Positions 5,016-5,904 of a DNA stretch of 5,904 nt are shown piece after piece; position 1 is the stretch's first letter, and the number at the start of each line of letters is the position of its first letter. Under the pieces are notes generated by a model. It searched no databases and was not told the DNA's origin. It worked only from the letters and a program-made list of their open reading frames with translations. Position numbers and translations under genes: made by a program. The DNA comes from an uncultured Agathobaculum sp. (lineage in GTDB: Bacteria > Bacillota > Clostridia > Oscillospirales > Butyricicoccaceae), in assembly GCA_944376955.1 (NCBI GenBank), contig CALWEB010000106.1, forward strand, positions 1-5,904, written 5' to 3'.

Positions 5016-5243
5016 TTAGTTCTGGTGCTCTTCGATATACTTGACGATATCACCGATGGTGCTCATCTGGGTTGCCTCTTCGTCGGAGATCGTCACGCCG
5101 AAGTTCTCCTCGAGGTCCATCATCAGCTCAACAACGTCCAGAGAGTCCGCGTTCAGGTCTTCCTTTACCTTGGTATCCATGGTCATGGTGGAAGCGTCGG
5201 CGTCGAACTTGTCAGCCAGAATTTCGCATACCTTTTCAAACAT
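5016..5243 (-). CDS. acpP: Acyl carrier protein
   Basis: This is a complete 75-residue, strongly acidic protein of standard AcpP size. AcpP carries growing acyl chains on a 4'-phosphopantetheine arm during cytosolic type II fatty-acid synthesis, and also supplies phospholipid synthesis. The attachment motif DSL is at 33-35 with Ser34 as the modified residue, inside NADSLDVVELMMDLEENFG. The second conserved helix region ISDEEATQMSTIGDIV follows at 52-67. Together these match fatty-acid AcpP better than carrier proteins of polyketide, peptide or D-alanylation systems. The ATG is only 5 bases past the accA stop, and its binding site AAGGAGT lies within the last accA codons, so the two are co-transcribed and probably translationally coupled. 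It is the last gene of the operon; a strong terminator follows. Confidence 0.97.
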   Translation of the reverse strand: MFEKVCEILADKFDADASTMTMDTKVKEDLNADSLDVVELMMDLEENFGVTISDEEATQMSTIGDIVKYIEEHQN

Positions 5244-5248
5244 GGGAA

Positions 5249-5904
5249 TTACACTCCTTCATTTTCATCTTGATTTATTTGTCTGAAAATCCCGATCTTG
5301 CGGAACTTTTCATACCGTTTTTGCAGCATCGTATCCATATCCGGCTCCGCTGCCAGCTCGGCAAGCTGGTCGCGCAGCGCGCGCCCCACATTGCGGATGA
5401 GCTGGGCATTTGTCTGCCCCTCGGGTACGATGCCCTCAATCATGCCGAAATTGTACAGGTCCTGCGCGGTGATGCGCAGGGTGTCCGCGGCCTCGGCCTC
5501 ACGCGAAGGGTCCTTCCACAGGATGGACGCGCAGCCGCGCGGCGAAATGACCGAATACAGCGCATTTTCCAGCATCAGCACGCGGTCGGCCACAGCCAGC
5601 GCCAGCGCGCCGCCCGAACCGCCTTCGCCCGTCACGATTGAAATGACCGGCGTGCGCAGCTCGATAAACTCATACAGGCAGCGGGCAATCGCCTCGCCCT
5701 GTCCGCGCTCCTCGGCACCCACGCCCGGGAACGCGCCGGTCGTATCGACCAGATTGATCACAGGGCGGTGGAACTTTTCGGCCTGATGCGCCAAGCGCAG
5801 CGCTTTACGATACCCTTCCGGGTTGGCCATGCCGAAATTGGCGGCCATTTTCTCCTCGGTCGTCTTGCCCTTGCGGTGTCCGATCACCGTCACCGGCATC
5901 CCAT
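5249..5904 (-). CDS. accA: Acetyl-CoA carboxylase carboxyltransferase subunit alpha (5' partial)
   Basis: About 217 C-terminal residues of a roughly 315-residue protein are visible; the start is beyond the right edge. AccA pairs with AccD to move the carboxyl group from carboxybiotin to acetyl-CoA, forming malonyl-CoA, the first committed step of fatty-acid synthesis. Recognisable blocks, counted from the Met at 5899, are PVTVIGHRKGKTTEEK (2-17), NFGMANPEGYRKALRL (21-36), DTTGAFPGVGAEERGQGEA (52-70), TGEGGSGGALALAVADRV (90-107, the glycine-rich oxyanion-forming loop) and SVISPRGCASILWKD (116-130). That Met is not the start: the reading frame continues leftward in the protein (…G-M-P-V-T-V) into conserved sequence that in full-length AccA lies about 90 residues in. 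The last codons overlap the acpP ribosome binding site, and acpP follows 5 bases after the stop. accD would be expected upstream, outside the window. Confidence 0.97.
   Translation of the reverse strand, partial: GMPVTVIGHRKGKTTEEKMAANFGMANPEGYRKALRLAHQAEKFHRPVINLVDTTGAFPGVGAEERGQGEAIARCLYEFIELRTPVISIVTGEGGSGGALALAVADRVLMLENALYSVISPRGCASILWKDPSREAEAADTLRITAQDLYNFGMIEGIVPEGQTNAQLIRNVGRALRDQLAELAAEPDMDTMLQKRYEKFRKIGIFRQINQDENEGV
5253..5259 (-). promoter_or_regulatory. Ribosome binding site of acpP inside the end of accA
   Basis: AAGGAGT on the minus strand is formed by the final Glu-Gly-Val codons of accA. The accA TAA stop begins at 5251, so the ribosome finishing accA covers this site. This decides the acpP start at 5243 and suggests coupled expression. 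Confidence 0.8.

Noticed and set aside
5897..5899. ATG at 5899 (minus strand) as the start of accA.
   Set aside because: The frame is open to the window edge and the following residues align to the middle of AccA, so the Met is internal and the gene is cut by the window.
1..5904. Search for CRISPR repeats, transposases, tRNA, rRNA, attachment sites and defence genes.
   Set aside because: No spaced repeat array, transposase motif, tRNA-like cloverleaf or phage gene was seen; all long open frames are explained by core genes or their shadows.

Overview
The window looks like an ordinary core-metabolism stretch of a GC-rich Firmicutes genome. The best guess is an anaerobic clostridial gut lineage of the Oscillospiraceae/Butyricicoccaceae type. 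This rests on an EtfA C-terminus, strong AGGAGG-type ribosome binding sites, TATAAT promoters, U-tailed hairpin terminators, and protein sequences of clostridial style for TypA, AccA and AcpP. The taxon is an inference from style; no rRNA or other marker is present.

Layout, left to right. (1) Positions 1-126 (+) are the 3' end of etfA, the electron transfer flavoprotein alpha subunit. (2) Positions 127-407 carry no gene. They hold a possibly structured 3'-UTR (about 154-250) and two strong hairpin terminators (279-310 and 321-355) that separate etfA from the convergent operon. (3) Positions 408-2646 (-) are a two-gene operon, typA/bipA followed by ridA, read from a clear promoter at 2687-2715. 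(4) Positions 2647-2925 are a divergent regulatory region. It has two promoters facing apart, both with a TGGAAA -35 box, a 17-bp spacer and a perfect TATAAT. Between them lies a cluster of GCGCAAAA-type direct and inverted repeats. (5) Positions 2926-4251 (+) hold an RmlA-family sugar-phosphate nucleotidylyltransferase followed 15 bp later by a YjbQ/UPF0047 protein. A hairpin at 4267-4297 ends this unit. (6) Positions 4300-4872 (-) encode an unrecognised multi-pass membrane protein with its own probable promoter. (7) Positions 5016-5904 (-) are the end of a fatty-acid synthesis operon: accA (5' end outside the window), then acpP only 5 bp later, closed by a terminator at 4962-4994.

How the genes work together. 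AccA and AcpP belong to one pathway: malonyl-CoA supply and the acyl carrier for type II fatty-acid synthesis. TypA (ribosome-associated GTPase) and RidA (imine deaminase) share a transcript, although no direct functional link between them is established. The RmlA-like enzyme lacks the usual rmlBCD partners nearby, so its nucleotide sugar must be used by genes elsewhere. I found no mobile element, CRISPR array, tRNA, rRNA or defence system. The least explained items are the membrane protein with an apparent threefold repeat, the repeat cluster between the divergent promoters, and the possible structured RNA after etfA.
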